Assembly: GCA_965116235.1 (NCBI GenBank)
Contig: OZ220496.1
Span: 1,612,001 to 1,676,000, forward strand
Length of the DNA: 64,000 bases
Direction of reading: 5' to 3'
Source of the DNA: MPNP01 sp965116235
GTDB taxonomy: Bacteria > Pseudomonadota > Alphaproteobacteria > Rhodobacterales > Rhodobacteraceae
A model generated the notes under the pieces. That model worked only from the letters and a program-made list of their open reading frames with translations, was not told where the DNA came from and did not search any database. Of the stretch, positions 54,408 to 63,012 are shown piece after piece. Numbering within the stretch: position 1 is the first letter of the stretch; the number at the start of each line of letters is the position of its first letter. A program made the translations under genes and the position numbers.

Positions 54408-55256
54408 CTACTTTTGGCACCGCATACAATAATAGGTCGATCGGCCGGATTGCACAATTCGTTTGATCATTCCGTCGCATTCAGGTTTGGGGCAGGGTGC
54501 CTCGGTGCGCTCATAGACCTTGAACTGGTGCTGAAAGTAACCCATGCTGCCTGTGACGCTACGGTAATTGCGAAGCGAAGATCCGCCGGAGCGGATCGCA
54601 TCGTGCAACACTTGCCGAATGGTGTCGGCCAGCTTGCCCAACCGCTTAATGGATATCTGACGGGCTTTGCGCTTCGGTGAAATTCCGGCCAGCCACAGAG
54701 CCTCGCTGGCGTAGATATTGCCAAGTCCGGCGACAATTCGTTGATCCAGCAAAACGTTCTTGACGGGTGCCGACTTGCCCTTGAACCTGTCGTGGAGGTA
54801 ACGACCGCTCAACGCGTTGCCGAGAGGTTCAATGCCCAACGAGGCCAGCCACGGATAGTCGGCCAGCTTGCTCAACGGCACAATATCGATGATGCCAAAT
54901 CGTCTCGGGTCGTTATAGACCACGGCTTCTTCATCGGCAAGATGAAGGATGAGATGATCATGTTTCGTGATTGAAGCGGCCGTCCAGGGCGAGTCCAATT
55001 GGGATGAGAAGAAAGTGAAGCTGCCAGTCATGCCCAGATGAACGACCAGACAGCTCTCATTGGACAGTTCACAGAGGAGAAACTTCCCTCGACGTCGGAT
55101 GCTTCCCACTCTTTGACCCGTGAGCTGCTCGGCCAGATCTTCGGGAACATCCCGTCTGAGACGTCGGCAGAACAATTCGACCCTGCGGATGGCCTTGCCA
55201 GACAGAAACCGTTCCAGTCCCCGCCGGACTGTCTCAACTTCAGGAAGTTCAGGCAT
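54408..55256 (-). CDS. mutM: Formamidopyrimidine-DNA glycosylase
   Basis: MutM removes 8-oxoguanine and Fapy lesions. The 282-residue enzyme starts MPELPEVETVRRGLE, with Pro1/Glu2 (after Met removal) as catalytic residues, and contains the beta-strand core and the helix-two-turn-helix (LDQRIVAGLGNIYASEALW). It ends with the four-cysteine zinc finger (CPKPECDGMIKRIVQSGRST then YYCMRCQK). Everything needed is present. It is the first gene of the mutM-ech-rpsT series, 80 bases after the GMC oxidoreductase gene. Confidence 0.96.
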   Translation of the reverse strand: MPELPEVETVRRGLERFLSGKAIRRVELFCRRLRRDVPEDLAEQLTGQRVGSIRRRGKFLLCELSNESCLVVHLGMTGSFTFFSSQLDSPWTAASITKHDHLILHLADEEAVVYNDPRRFGIIDIVPLSKLADYPWLASLGIEPLGNALSGRYLHDRFKGKSAPVKNVLLDQRIVAGLGNIYASEALWLAGISPKRKARQISIKRLGKLADTIRQVLHDAIRSGGSSLRNYRSVTGSMGYFQHQFKVYERTEAPCPKPECDGMIKRIVQSGRSTYYCMRCQK

Positions 55257-55335
55257 TCACAGATCCACCATTTTTGTCTTGACCGTTCCAGTTTGAGTTC
55301 TGAATGGAAGGTTCTGGAAAACTTCGTACTGAATC

Positions 55336-56931
55336 TCAGTTGTCGGCCAGTACCAGTTCCGATCCTTTTTCACCGATCATGATTGCCGCGGCATTGGTAT
55401 TGCCGGAAACGATTTCAGGCATGATGGAACAATCGATAACCCGGAGTCCGTCAACACCACGAACCTGCAAGCGTTCCGACACGACGGAATCATCTCCTTG
55501 ACCCATCTTGCACGTCCCCGTCGGATGGAAAATTGTTTCTGAGGTATTTCGAATCCAATCCAGAATCTGCTCATAGGAATCGATATTCGATCCAGGCCGG
55601 ACCTCGCTGTCAATTTGCTGGCAGACTGGTTCGCTAGAAGCGATTCGACGAGCAATCCTGACTCCCTCCACCATGGTTCGCTGGTCGGTCTCTGTTGCGA
55701 GATAGTTGGGGCTGATGATCGGATAGTCCATCGGATCTGCTGATTTCAATCGCACGGTGCCCTTGCTTTCCGGTCTCAGTTGGCATACGGAGGAGGTAAA
55801 GGCCGAAAACCTTTCGACACCCTCGCCAACCTTGGTTGCTGACCAGGGCTGAATGTGGAACTGTATATCCGGCGTTTCGACATGATCACCGGTTTTGATA
55901 AAGCCGTGGACCAGGCTTGCGGCCATGGTCATGGGCCCCGAGCGGGTTGATGCGTACTTCAGTACCATTCCAATTTTGGCTGGCCAACTGTGCGCTTCGT
56001 CATTCAGGGTGGGTATGTTGCATTTGTTGACAACTCGAGCTTGCAGATGATCCTGCAAGTTTTTTCCTACGCCCTGTCGGTCGACAACAACATCAATGCC
56101 GAATTCATGCAAGGCTTGTCCATCCCCAATTCCCGACAGCATCAGGAGTTGGGGTGAGCCAATGGCACCGGCGCTGAGAATGACTTCCCTGCGCGCCAAG
56201 ATGTGCCGTTCTTCACCGGAGGGACTTCGAACACTGACTCCAGTGGCTCGCTTCCCGTCAAAGCCGATTTTCGTGGTTCGGGCGCGGGTCAGTATCTTCA
56301 GATTCGGTCGCTTCCGAACTGGATTCAAATAAGCAACGGCCGCACTGCAACGGCGCCCTTTGTGAGTGGTAACCTGAAAATACCCCACACCCTCCTGCGT
56401 AGCACCGTTGTAGTCGGGATTTATTTCGTATCCACAGCTTGCGGCTGCCTGGATCCATGAATCGCAGATAGGTCGAAACAGGCTTGTCTTGGATACGTGC
56501 AACGGCCCGGAATCGCCCCTTAGGGCATCGCCACCCCCTTCAAAGGTTTCCGCCTTCTTGAAATGTGGAAGAATATCGTCCCATCCCCAGCCAGTATTGC
56601 CCATTTGGCGCCAACGGGCAAAATCCTCTGGTTGTCCTCGAACATACAGCAAGCCGTTAATGGACGAGGAACCTCCCAAAACTTTCCCACGTGGCCAACG
56701 CAGGCTTCGACCGTTCAAGCCCGCATCTGGTGCCGTTTGATAGCACCAGTCAACATTGGGGTTGTGCATGGTTTGAAAGTAGCCAATGGGAATGTGAATC
56801 CAGGGATTTCTATCCTTGCCGCCCGCCTCAACAAGGGCTACCCGATGGGCTGGATTGGCACTCAGGCGATTGGCCAGCACGCACCCTGCCGATCCGGCTC
56901 CGACAATGACAAAATCGAACTCTTCAGGCAT
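55336..56931 (-). CDS. GMC-family flavin alcohol/choline dehydrogenase
   Basis: The 531-residue FAD enzyme has the GMC signatures: FDFVIVGAGSAGCVLANRL, the second FAD motif RGKVLGGSSSINGLLYVRG, EVILSAGAIGSPQLLMLSGI and the C-terminal catalytic HPTGTCKMG with the active-site histidine. It resembles choline dehydrogenase-like enzymes that oxidise small or polymeric alcohols. It starts 18 bases after a fused TRAP transporter gene in the same operon, so the transporter probably brings its substrate or exports a product. I would not call it BetA, because no betaine aldehyde dehydrogenase is nearby. Confidence 0.9.
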   Translation of the reverse strand: MPEEFDFVIVGAGSAGCVLANRLSANPAHRVALVEAGGKDRNPWIHIPIGYFQTMHNPNVDWCYQTAPDAGLNGRSLRWPRGKVLGGSSSINGLLYVRGQPEDFARWRQMGNTGWGWDDILPHFKKAETFEGGGDALRGDSGPLHVSKTSLFRPICDSWIQAAASCGYEINPDYNGATQEGVGYFQVTTHKGRRCSAAVAYLNPVRKRPNLKILTRARTTKIGFDGKRATGVSVRSPSGEERHILARREVILSAGAIGSPQLLMLSGIGDGQALHEFGIDVVVDRQGVGKNLQDHLQARVVNKCNIPTLNDEAHSWPAKIGMVLKYASTRSGPMTMAASLVHGFIKTGDHVETPDIQFHIQPWSATKVGEGVERFSAFTSSVCQLRPESKGTVRLKSADPMDYPIISPNYLATETDQRTMVEGVRIARRIASSEPVCQQIDSEVRPGSNIDSYEQILDWIRNTSETIFHPTGTCKMGQGDDSVVSERLQVRGVDGLRVIDCSIMPEIVSGNTNAAAIMIGEKGSELVLADN

Positions 56932-56949
56932 CGAGACAAACCTCCCCCG

Positions 56950-59205
56950 TCAGGATCCATAAATGAGAGCGGGTAACCACAGGGCGATTTGCGGAAACGC
57001 AAATACCAATATGAGACCAATCAGCTGAATCACCATAAACTGCATCATGCCCTTGTATATGTCAATCAGATCCCAGTCCGGCACAACGCCCTTGAGGAAG
57101 TAAGCGGACAGGGCAACGGGTGGACTGAGCCAGGCCGTCTGGAGGTTGACGGCCACGAGAATGCCAAACCAAATCAGATTGACATCCAGCTGAACGAGAA
57201 CCGGCAGCAGTATCGGTATGATGATCAAAACGATGGGGACCCATTCGAGGGGCCATCCCAAGAGGAATATCAGCGCCATGATCATGATCAGTATCATGGT
57301 TGTAGACAGATCCAGAGTCAGAAGCAGTTCCGTGAGCATGGTGGGTGTTCCCAGACGAGAGAACACGGCGCCGAAAAAGTTGGAAGCCGCCACCAGAAAC
57401 AGAATGAGTACGGTGATTTCCAGCGTTTTGATCAAGGCCGTATAAAATCGTTCCCACGTCAGTTTCCGATAGCACAGGGCCAGAATGATGGCCCCCATTG
57501 CACCACAACCGGCCCCTTCTGTCGGAGTTGCCCAGCCAAAAAGAATTGAGCCGAGGGAAAAGGCGACCAGGGCGGACGGGGGTACCAGACCAACAAAGAA
57601 CTCGTACCAAAGGTCCGAAAAGAAAAATCCCGCCGGCTTGACCTTGCCGACCCATTTGGCCACAACAAGAATCAAGGCGCCCCAGCCAGCTGGAACGATC
57701 AGCCAGGATAAAGGGAATATTCCGGTCAGAGAACCGGACAGGGCCATAATGAGAAGAGTAAAGAACATGACCAGGGAAAATATGACCAGAACTGCCTCAA
57801 GCCAGTAGTGGTTTGAGGTTTCCGGCCGTTCCTCTGGGGGAAGAATTGGGCCAAGAGCCGGATTCATCCAGCAGCGAACCATCGTGTATGCCGCGTAAAG
57901 AAAGGCCAGGAGCAATCCGGGTATGATGGCAGCGGCAAAGAGATCGATGACAGGGACCTCCATGACAGGCCCCATAACGACAAGCATGATTGAGGGGGGA
58001 ATGAGAATGCCGAGAGTTCCACCGGCCGTAATGGCACCTGCTGAAAGCTGGACATCGTAGCCCGACCGATTCATGACCTTGGAAGCCATGATTCCCAAGA
58101 TGGTTACGGATGCACCGACAATTCCCGTTGCCGCTGCAAAAATGGTTGAGACAAACAAGACCGCGAGATACAAGGCTCCCCGCGTTTTTGACAGCATCAG
58201 CTGAACCGAGGAAAACAGGCGTTCCATCAGCCCCGCCTGTTCCATGACAATGCCCATGAACACGAACAGCGGTACGGCAGCAAGGGTTTGTTCCAGCATG
58301 ACCGCATTGAACTGGAAGGTCTGGAGATAGAACACCAGTTTTCCACCAAATCCCCAAGCCCCGAACACAAAGCCAAGAAAAATGAGGGTGAATGAAATGG
58401 GAAAACCCACGAATATGGCAAACAGCATGACCGATATCATGATGATGCCGATGATCTCGGTTGGTATGTCGGCCAGCCCTGTGCCCTTGACAAACGCAGT
58501 CCACCACTCGCCCAAAAGAAGGGCTTCCGGAAATACGACACTCAGGACTATCAGGGTCAGCACGACTCCATAGACGGGAATGATCTGGAGAAACCTTCTT
58601 GCTCTGTTGCCACCCATTGCATGAAGGCAACGAAGAAGCTCAGCCACGCCCTGAAGAATAAGAAAAAAGGCTCCCAGGGGCATGGCCGTCCGGGCCGGTG
58701 CCAGCGGAGCCATGAGGGTTGAATCCATGGTTCGCTCCCAGCGGACCCAAGAGTTGACGGTGAATTCCAGCGAAACCCAAAAGAAGAAGATCATGGCGGG
58801 AAAGTAAAGCATCAGATAGAGTGCTGCGTCGACAGTGGCTTGAGTCCTCCGTGACCAGTTGCGATAGAGAAAGTCAGCACGAATGTGGACCCCGCGCATC
58901 AGAACATAACCAGCTCCCACCATAAACAGGGCTCCTGCAAACATGCGGCTCGTATCGTAAGCCCAGAGGGTTGGGGCGATGAAAAGCTTTCGTGCAACGA
59001 CTTCGTACACCATTGCAAAAATGACCGGAAGCAGCAGCAGGCAACCAATTCGACCGACCCAGTTGTTGATGTTTTCAATGACATATATGACCCACCGCAT
59101 CCACGGAGTCATGTCACGCGGGGTTTCTCCGGGTTTTGATGTTCGACCTTCGGCGATCAACTCATCCTGATAATCAAGTTCAGGCGTGGTGGCGTTATTT
59201 TGCAT
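56950..59205 (-). CDS. TRAP transporter, fused DctQM permease
   Basis: The 751-residue membrane protein joins the small (DctQ) and large (DctM) TRAP subunits. The N-terminal ~200 residues have four spans (WVGRIGCLLLLPVIFAMVYE) with RIGxxL. The remaining part has twelve or so spans with FVGFPISFTLIFLGFVFG, the conserved PLFVFMGIVMEQAG and TAGGTLGILIPPSIMLVVMG. It imports a substrate using the sodium gradient together with the DctP protein encoded upstream. Fused forms are common for 2-oxoacid- or mannitol-type systems. It ends 18 bases before the GMC dehydrogenase gene. Confidence 0.93.
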   Translation of the reverse strand: MQNNATTPELDYQDELIAEGRTSKPGETPRDMTPWMRWVIYVIENINNWVGRIGCLLLLPVIFAMVYEVVARKLFIAPTLWAYDTSRMFAGALFMVGAGYVLMRGVHIRADFLYRNWSRRTQATVDAALYLMLYFPAMIFFFWVSLEFTVNSWVRWERTMDSTLMAPLAPARTAMPLGAFFLILQGVAELLRCLHAMGGNRARRFLQIIPVYGVVLTLIVLSVVFPEALLLGEWWTAFVKGTGLADIPTEIIGIIMISVMLFAIFVGFPISFTLIFLGFVFGAWGFGGKLVFYLQTFQFNAVMLEQTLAAVPLFVFMGIVMEQAGLMERLFSSVQLMLSKTRGALYLAVLFVSTIFAAATGIVGASVTILGIMASKVMNRSGYDVQLSAGAITAGGTLGILIPPSIMLVVMGPVMEVPVIDLFAAAIIPGLLLAFLYAAYTMVRCWMNPALGPILPPEERPETSNHYWLEAVLVIFSLVMFFTLLIMALSGSLTGIFPLSWLIVPAGWGALILVVAKWVGKVKPAGFFFSDLWYEFFVGLVPPSALVAFSLGSILFGWATPTEGAGCGAMGAIILALCYRKLTWERFYTALIKTLEITVLILFLVAASNFFGAVFSRLGTPTMLTELLLTLDLSTTMILIMIMALIFLLGWPLEWVPIVLIIIPILLPVLVQLDVNLIWFGILVAVNLQTAWLSPPVALSAYFLKGVVPDWDLIDIYKGMMQFMVIQLIGLILVFAFPQIALWLPALIYGS

Positions 59206-59304
59206 GTGATTCGCCTTGTTCGGCTACAGAACTGCCCGACTCTCGCCGGAATGAAGGGGCAGAAAATGAGGGAGAGGAAGTAACTCCTCTCCCATTAGAT
59301 GCTT

Positions 59305-60417
59305 TTATTGATTCAGGGAATCAGCAAAGGCCTTGCCCAATTGGGCGTTCGACGTTTGAGCTCCGGCCCAGAATGGAACCGCAATGGTGGCAAATTCCTT
59401 TTGGCTGTTCCAGACTTCGGCGAAGAACTCGTTCTCTTCGGCATTTTTCTCAAGCGTGGCCCGAGCAGCATTCATGTATTCCGGAAAATAATCGGCCGGC
59501 GTGTCATGCAGGATGACGCCGTGATTCTCGGTCAGGTCCTTGAGAGCCTTGCCATTTTCGTAAATGCGATAAGCCAAGGCCTTGGTCAGAGATGCGTTGG
59601 CGGCAACCGCGATGGCTCTCTGCTGATGCTCGGTTAGCGAATCATATACATCGCCGTTGATGTAAAGGTCGGCATTCACGACGACCTGGTGCAGACCTTG
59701 CAGGTAGTAATGCTTCAGGACTTTTTGAAAGCCAAATACACTGTCGGGTTTTGGACAACACCATTCCGCGGCATCGATTGTTCCTTGCTCAAGCGCTGGC
59801 AGAATGTCACCACCGCCCATGGCAACGGAAGCTACACCGATATCCTTGTAGGTCTGACCCGGAATGCCCGGCGGGGTTCGGAAGCGATACTTGCGAAAGT
59901 CCTCCATCGAGTTGATGGGTTCCTTAAACCAGCCCAAGGCTTCGGGACCGACAGGCTGGAGCATGAATCCCTTGACGTTGACGCCCATTTCATCCCAGAG
60001 CTGATCGTAGAGTTCGTGCCCCCCCCCATACAAAAACCATGACAGAAAGGCGATATTGTCAATGCCGACACCGGCTCCAGCCACCGGCGAGCCAAACAGC
60101 ATGGCCGCCGGGTGCTTGCCGGACCAGTAGTGGGTCCAGGCGAAGCCACCATCAATGAGACCGGCATCGACGGCATCAAGCGTTTCAGCAACGCCAACCA
60201 CGGCTCCGGCCGGAAGAATTTCGAAAACCACTTCATTGTTTGTCAGAGCCGCAACATCGTCGGCGAACTCGTTCAGCATGACCACCTCGTCAGCCGTGGC
60301 CGGAATCACGGACTGAACCTTGATGACGACTTCCGAAAACACGGCATGCGCCGACATGAACAGAAACGTCAGGGCTGCAAGAACAGCCTTGGAAACAACA
60401 TTTTTTACGTTTGACAT
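59305..60417 (-). CDS. TRAP transporter substrate-binding protein (DctP family)
   Basis: The 370-residue periplasmic protein has an N-terminal signal peptide (cleavage near HAVFS) and the DctP fold: VIKVQSVIPATADEVV, then FRKYRFRTPPGIPGQTYKDI, AEWCCPKPDSVFGFQKVLKH and the helical C-terminus. The conserved arginine that holds a carboxylate in this family is in the FRKYRFR segment. A nine-G tract encodes Gly-Gly-Gly in the SWFLYGGGHELYDQ segment (60019-60027 on the plus strand). The frame is intact there. It is the first gene of the operon with the fused DctQM and GMC genes. ATG 60417 is preferred. Confidence 0.92.
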   Translation of the reverse strand: MSNVKNVVSKAVLAALTFLFMSAHAVFSEVVIKVQSVIPATADEVVMLNEFADDVAALTNNEVVFEILPAGAVVGVAETLDAVDAGLIDGGFAWTHYWSGKHPAAMLFGSPVAGAGVGIDNIAFLSWFLYGGGHELYDQLWDEMGVNVKGFMLQPVGPEALGWFKEPINSMEDFRKYRFRTPPGIPGQTYKDIGVASVAMGGGDILPALEQGTIDAAEWCCPKPDSVFGFQKVLKHYYLQGLHQVVVNADLYINGDVYDSLTEHQQRAIAVAANASLTKALAYRIYENGKALKDLTENHGVILHDTPADYFPEYMNAARATLEKNAEENEFFAEVWNSQKEFATIAVPFWAGAQTSNAQLGKAFADSLNQ

Positions 60418-60702
60418 AAGATCTCCCAATCAAGCCCTCTCCCGTTAGCCACTGATAGCCAGCGAAGGCAAAAACTGGCTGGAACTTGACTAACAAACCA
60501 TTGGGAAGAATAGTTCTTTCAATGAAAATTGCTAATGGAAATTTGGCGTCAAAAGGTCCGCCAAAATAACGCCTGATGAATGACGTTTACATGGGAGCCA
60601 AGTGCTCTTTGAGGCGACCGTTCGTCACCGCCAAGAACAAGGTTGGGACCGCCGAAGACAATTTGGTCTCACCCGGTCAGTTTGCCATACCCCTGTGAGC
60701 GT

Positions 60703-61419
60703 CTACTGGCGGTATTTCAGATAGTTGGCAATGGCCGGAATTGTGGACTGCTCAAGCACCTGCTGAGTTGGTGCGTATGTCAGCACCTGACCGTCGTGCA
60801 GAAAGACCGTCTTGTCTGCAAATCGCAAGATTTCATCAGGGGCGTGTGACACCAACAGGACGGTCAGATTGTGTTCCTGGCTCAGGCTCTTGACCAGTTC
60901 CAGCATTTCTTCTCTCAAGGCTGGTCCCAGAGCGGTAAACGGTTCGTCTAAAAGCAGGACAGGGCGACGCATGACCAAAGACCGGGCGATGGCAACCCGT
61001 TGCCTCTCACCGCCCGAAAGATTCTTTGGCAGTCGTTCTTCCTTGCCCTGCAGTCCGACCTTTGCCAGAGCTGAGCAGACTTTCTGCCGTTCCATGCTTG
61101 TCGCTTTCAATCGAGGATTCAAGCCCAGCAGGGCATTTTGAAAGGCCGACAGATGGGGAAAAAGATTGTGTTCCTGAAAGATGATGGATACGGGTCGGTC
61201 CTTGGGAGGCAAGTGAGAAATCTCATGACCCTCAAAAAGTATTTGCCCTGATGTGACCCCTTCAAAGCCGGCGATCAACGAAAGAAGGGTGCTCTTGCCG
61301 GCACCGCTCGCTCCCAGCAAGCCGTTCAAAGATCCTTTTTCAAGATGAAGGTTCACGCTTAAGGTCCAATCCCCACGGGAGTGGTTCACATTCACCAGTT
61401 CAAGACCTGAAAAGAACAC
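60703..61419 (-). CDS. thiQ: Thiamine ABC transporter ATP-binding protein
   Basis: The 238-residue ATPase has Walker A GASGAGKST at 36-44, signature LSGGERQRVAIARSL and Walker B PVLLLDEPFTALG, with short length and composition typical of ThiQ. It drives uptake of thiamine by the ThiB/ThiP system. The GTG start at 61419 overlaps the thiP 3' end by 20 bases, so coupling is likely. It is the last gene of thiBPQ; no TPP riboswitch can be seen because the 5' end lies beyond the window. Confidence 0.9.
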   Translation of the reverse strand: MFFSGLELVNVNHSRGDWTLSVNLHLEKGSLNGLLGASGAGKSTLLSLIAGFEGVTSGQILFEGHEISHLPPKDRPVSIIFQEHNLFPHLSAFQNALLGLNPRLKATSMERQKVCSALAKVGLQGKEERLPKNLSGGERQRVAIARSLVMRRPVLLLDEPFTALGPALREEMLELVKSLSQEHNLTVLLVSHAPDEILRFADKTVFLHDGQVLTYAPTQQVLEQSTIPAIANYLKYRQ

Positions 61420-62998
61420 GTCCTAACCTTTCAATAGTGACATAGACGCCGAGACACAGGGCAATCAGCAACAGAGACATGACTGCAGACTCATCAGCAC
61501 GATAGTTGCCAAGGGCTTGATATAGCAGAAGGGACAGGGTTGGCTCCCGACCGGAACTGAAAAATATGACCGAAGTCAAGTCCCCGGTGGCCATCGCCGC
61601 CGAGAGCGCAAAGGCCGTAGCCATGGTTTTCCTTGTGGTTGGAATCTCGACTGTCCTGATCCGGCTCCACCCAACAAGGCCCAAGGTTGCACACAGCTTG
61701 TCATGATGCAAAGCCGTTTGTCTCAGGACGGGACTGATCAGTCTCACGACGAATGGAACGGCAATCAGGCCATTGATCAAGGTTGCCAAAAAAAGGCTAT
61801 AGTCAAAAACTGATATCCAAGGCGACAGAATCACGAATAGCCCGGTGCCAAAGACTACCGGTGATACAATCAGAGATTGACTGCCGATAAGTTCCATGCG
61901 ATTGGCCAGGCTCACTCGCCTCATTCGGACAGCCAAGTCCCGTGAGGTCATGCAGAGCAGCGTCCCAACGGTTATGGCAATGACGCCGGAACCAACGCCA
62001 ACCAGCAGACTTCGCCCCGATGCAAGCCATACCATTTCATTGGTCAGGACACTGACCATTGGACCGTCAAGACCGCGCACCAAAGTGGCGAGGATCGGAC
62101 CTGATATCCACAAGCAGCCAATGCCAATCCATGCGCCGTCGTTCAGCCGGCTGAAGAGGGATTGGCAATCCGGGCGAAAAATGGTCCGACTTTCTGTCGC
62201 ACTTCCCTCAGGCAGAAGCGAAAACCGTAGCAGCAGCAACGATACAACAAGGCAGATCAAGACTTGGATCAGGGCAAAAACAACGGCTTTCGATACATTG
62301 AAATTGGAGCGAATTTCATGAAAGATGGCGACCTCCAGCGTGGTCGCCTTAGGACCACCACCCATGATCAAGACAGTCGTAAAGCTGGTAAAGCACAGCA
62401 AAAAAACCAGAATGGCAATGCCAGGCAGGGATTCTCGGATTTTCGGCAGCTCGATGTATCGGAATATGGCACCGGAGGTCATGCCGGTCATTCCTGCAAT
62501 TCGCCAGGACTCACCGGGGATCATGTCCCAAACAGGCAGAAGCAGCCGGACAACAAGCGGCATGTTGAAAAACACATGGGTAATCAGAATGCCGGCAAGA
62601 CCATAAACCGGTTTTAACGGTTCCAGCCCGAATTGTTCCAAGGCATGACTGATGATGCCCTGGTGTCCCCACACGGCCAGAATGCCAAAAATGGATACCA
62701 AGACCGGAATCACCAATGGCAGGCCAAAGAGATTGACAATCACTTGTCGCCCCGGAAAGCTTTTTCGACGGGCAAGGGCACGAGTGACAGGAACGGCGAA
62801 CAGAACGCTCAGGAACGTAGAGAGTGCAGACTGGAGAAACGTAAATTCAAGGACACTTAAGGTATAGGCATCGAACTCTAGCGAAGTTTCATCGCCGGAG
62901 AAAACCAGCGAGAGGTAGATGACAGCAAAAATCGCGATGCCCGGAGTCAGTACGAGAGCAACGACTCCGGGCCATGCGAGCGGCTTGTGTCCAACCAT
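61400..62998 (-). CDS. thiP: Thiamine ABC transporter permease
   Basis: The 532-residue protein has about twelve transmembrane segments in two homologous halves, the fused permease form of ThiP (similar to iron permease FbpB). Each half ends in an EAA-type loop (SWRIAGMTGMTSGAIFRYIE in the first half; KLCATLGLVGWSRIRTVEIP in the second). It starts 14 bases after thiB and overlaps thiQ. It forms the thiamine channel in the inner membrane. Confidence 0.9.
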   Translation of the reverse strand: MVGHKPLAWPGVVALVLTPGIAIFAVIYLSLVFSGDETSLEFDAYTLSVLEFTFLQSALSTFLSVLFAVPVTRALARRKSFPGRQVIVNLFGLPLVIPVLVSIFGILAVWGHQGIISHALEQFGLEPLKPVYGLAGILITHVFFNMPLVVRLLLPVWDMIPGESWRIAGMTGMTSGAIFRYIELPKIRESLPGIAILVFLLCFTSFTTVLIMGGGPKATTLEVAIFHEIRSNFNVSKAVVFALIQVLICLVVSLLLLRFSLLPEGSATESRTIFRPDCQSLFSRLNDGAWIGIGCLWISGPILATLVRGLDGPMVSVLTNEMVWLASGRSLLVGVGSGVIAITVGTLLCMTSRDLAVRMRRVSLANRMELIGSQSLIVSPVVFGTGLFVILSPWISVFDYSLFLATLINGLIAVPFVVRLISPVLRQTALHHDKLCATLGLVGWSRIRTVEIPTTRKTMATAFALSAAMATGDLTSVIFFSSGREPTLSLLLYQALGNYRADESAVMSLLLIALCLGVYVTIERLGRVLFRS

Positions 62999-63012
62999 TT
63001 AGGAGGAAGCGT

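Noticed and set aside
57797..58630. 277-codon frame inside the TRAP permease gene
   Set aside because: Same-strand, shifted frame of a clear membrane protein gene; composition rich in His/Gly/Cys typical of a shadow.
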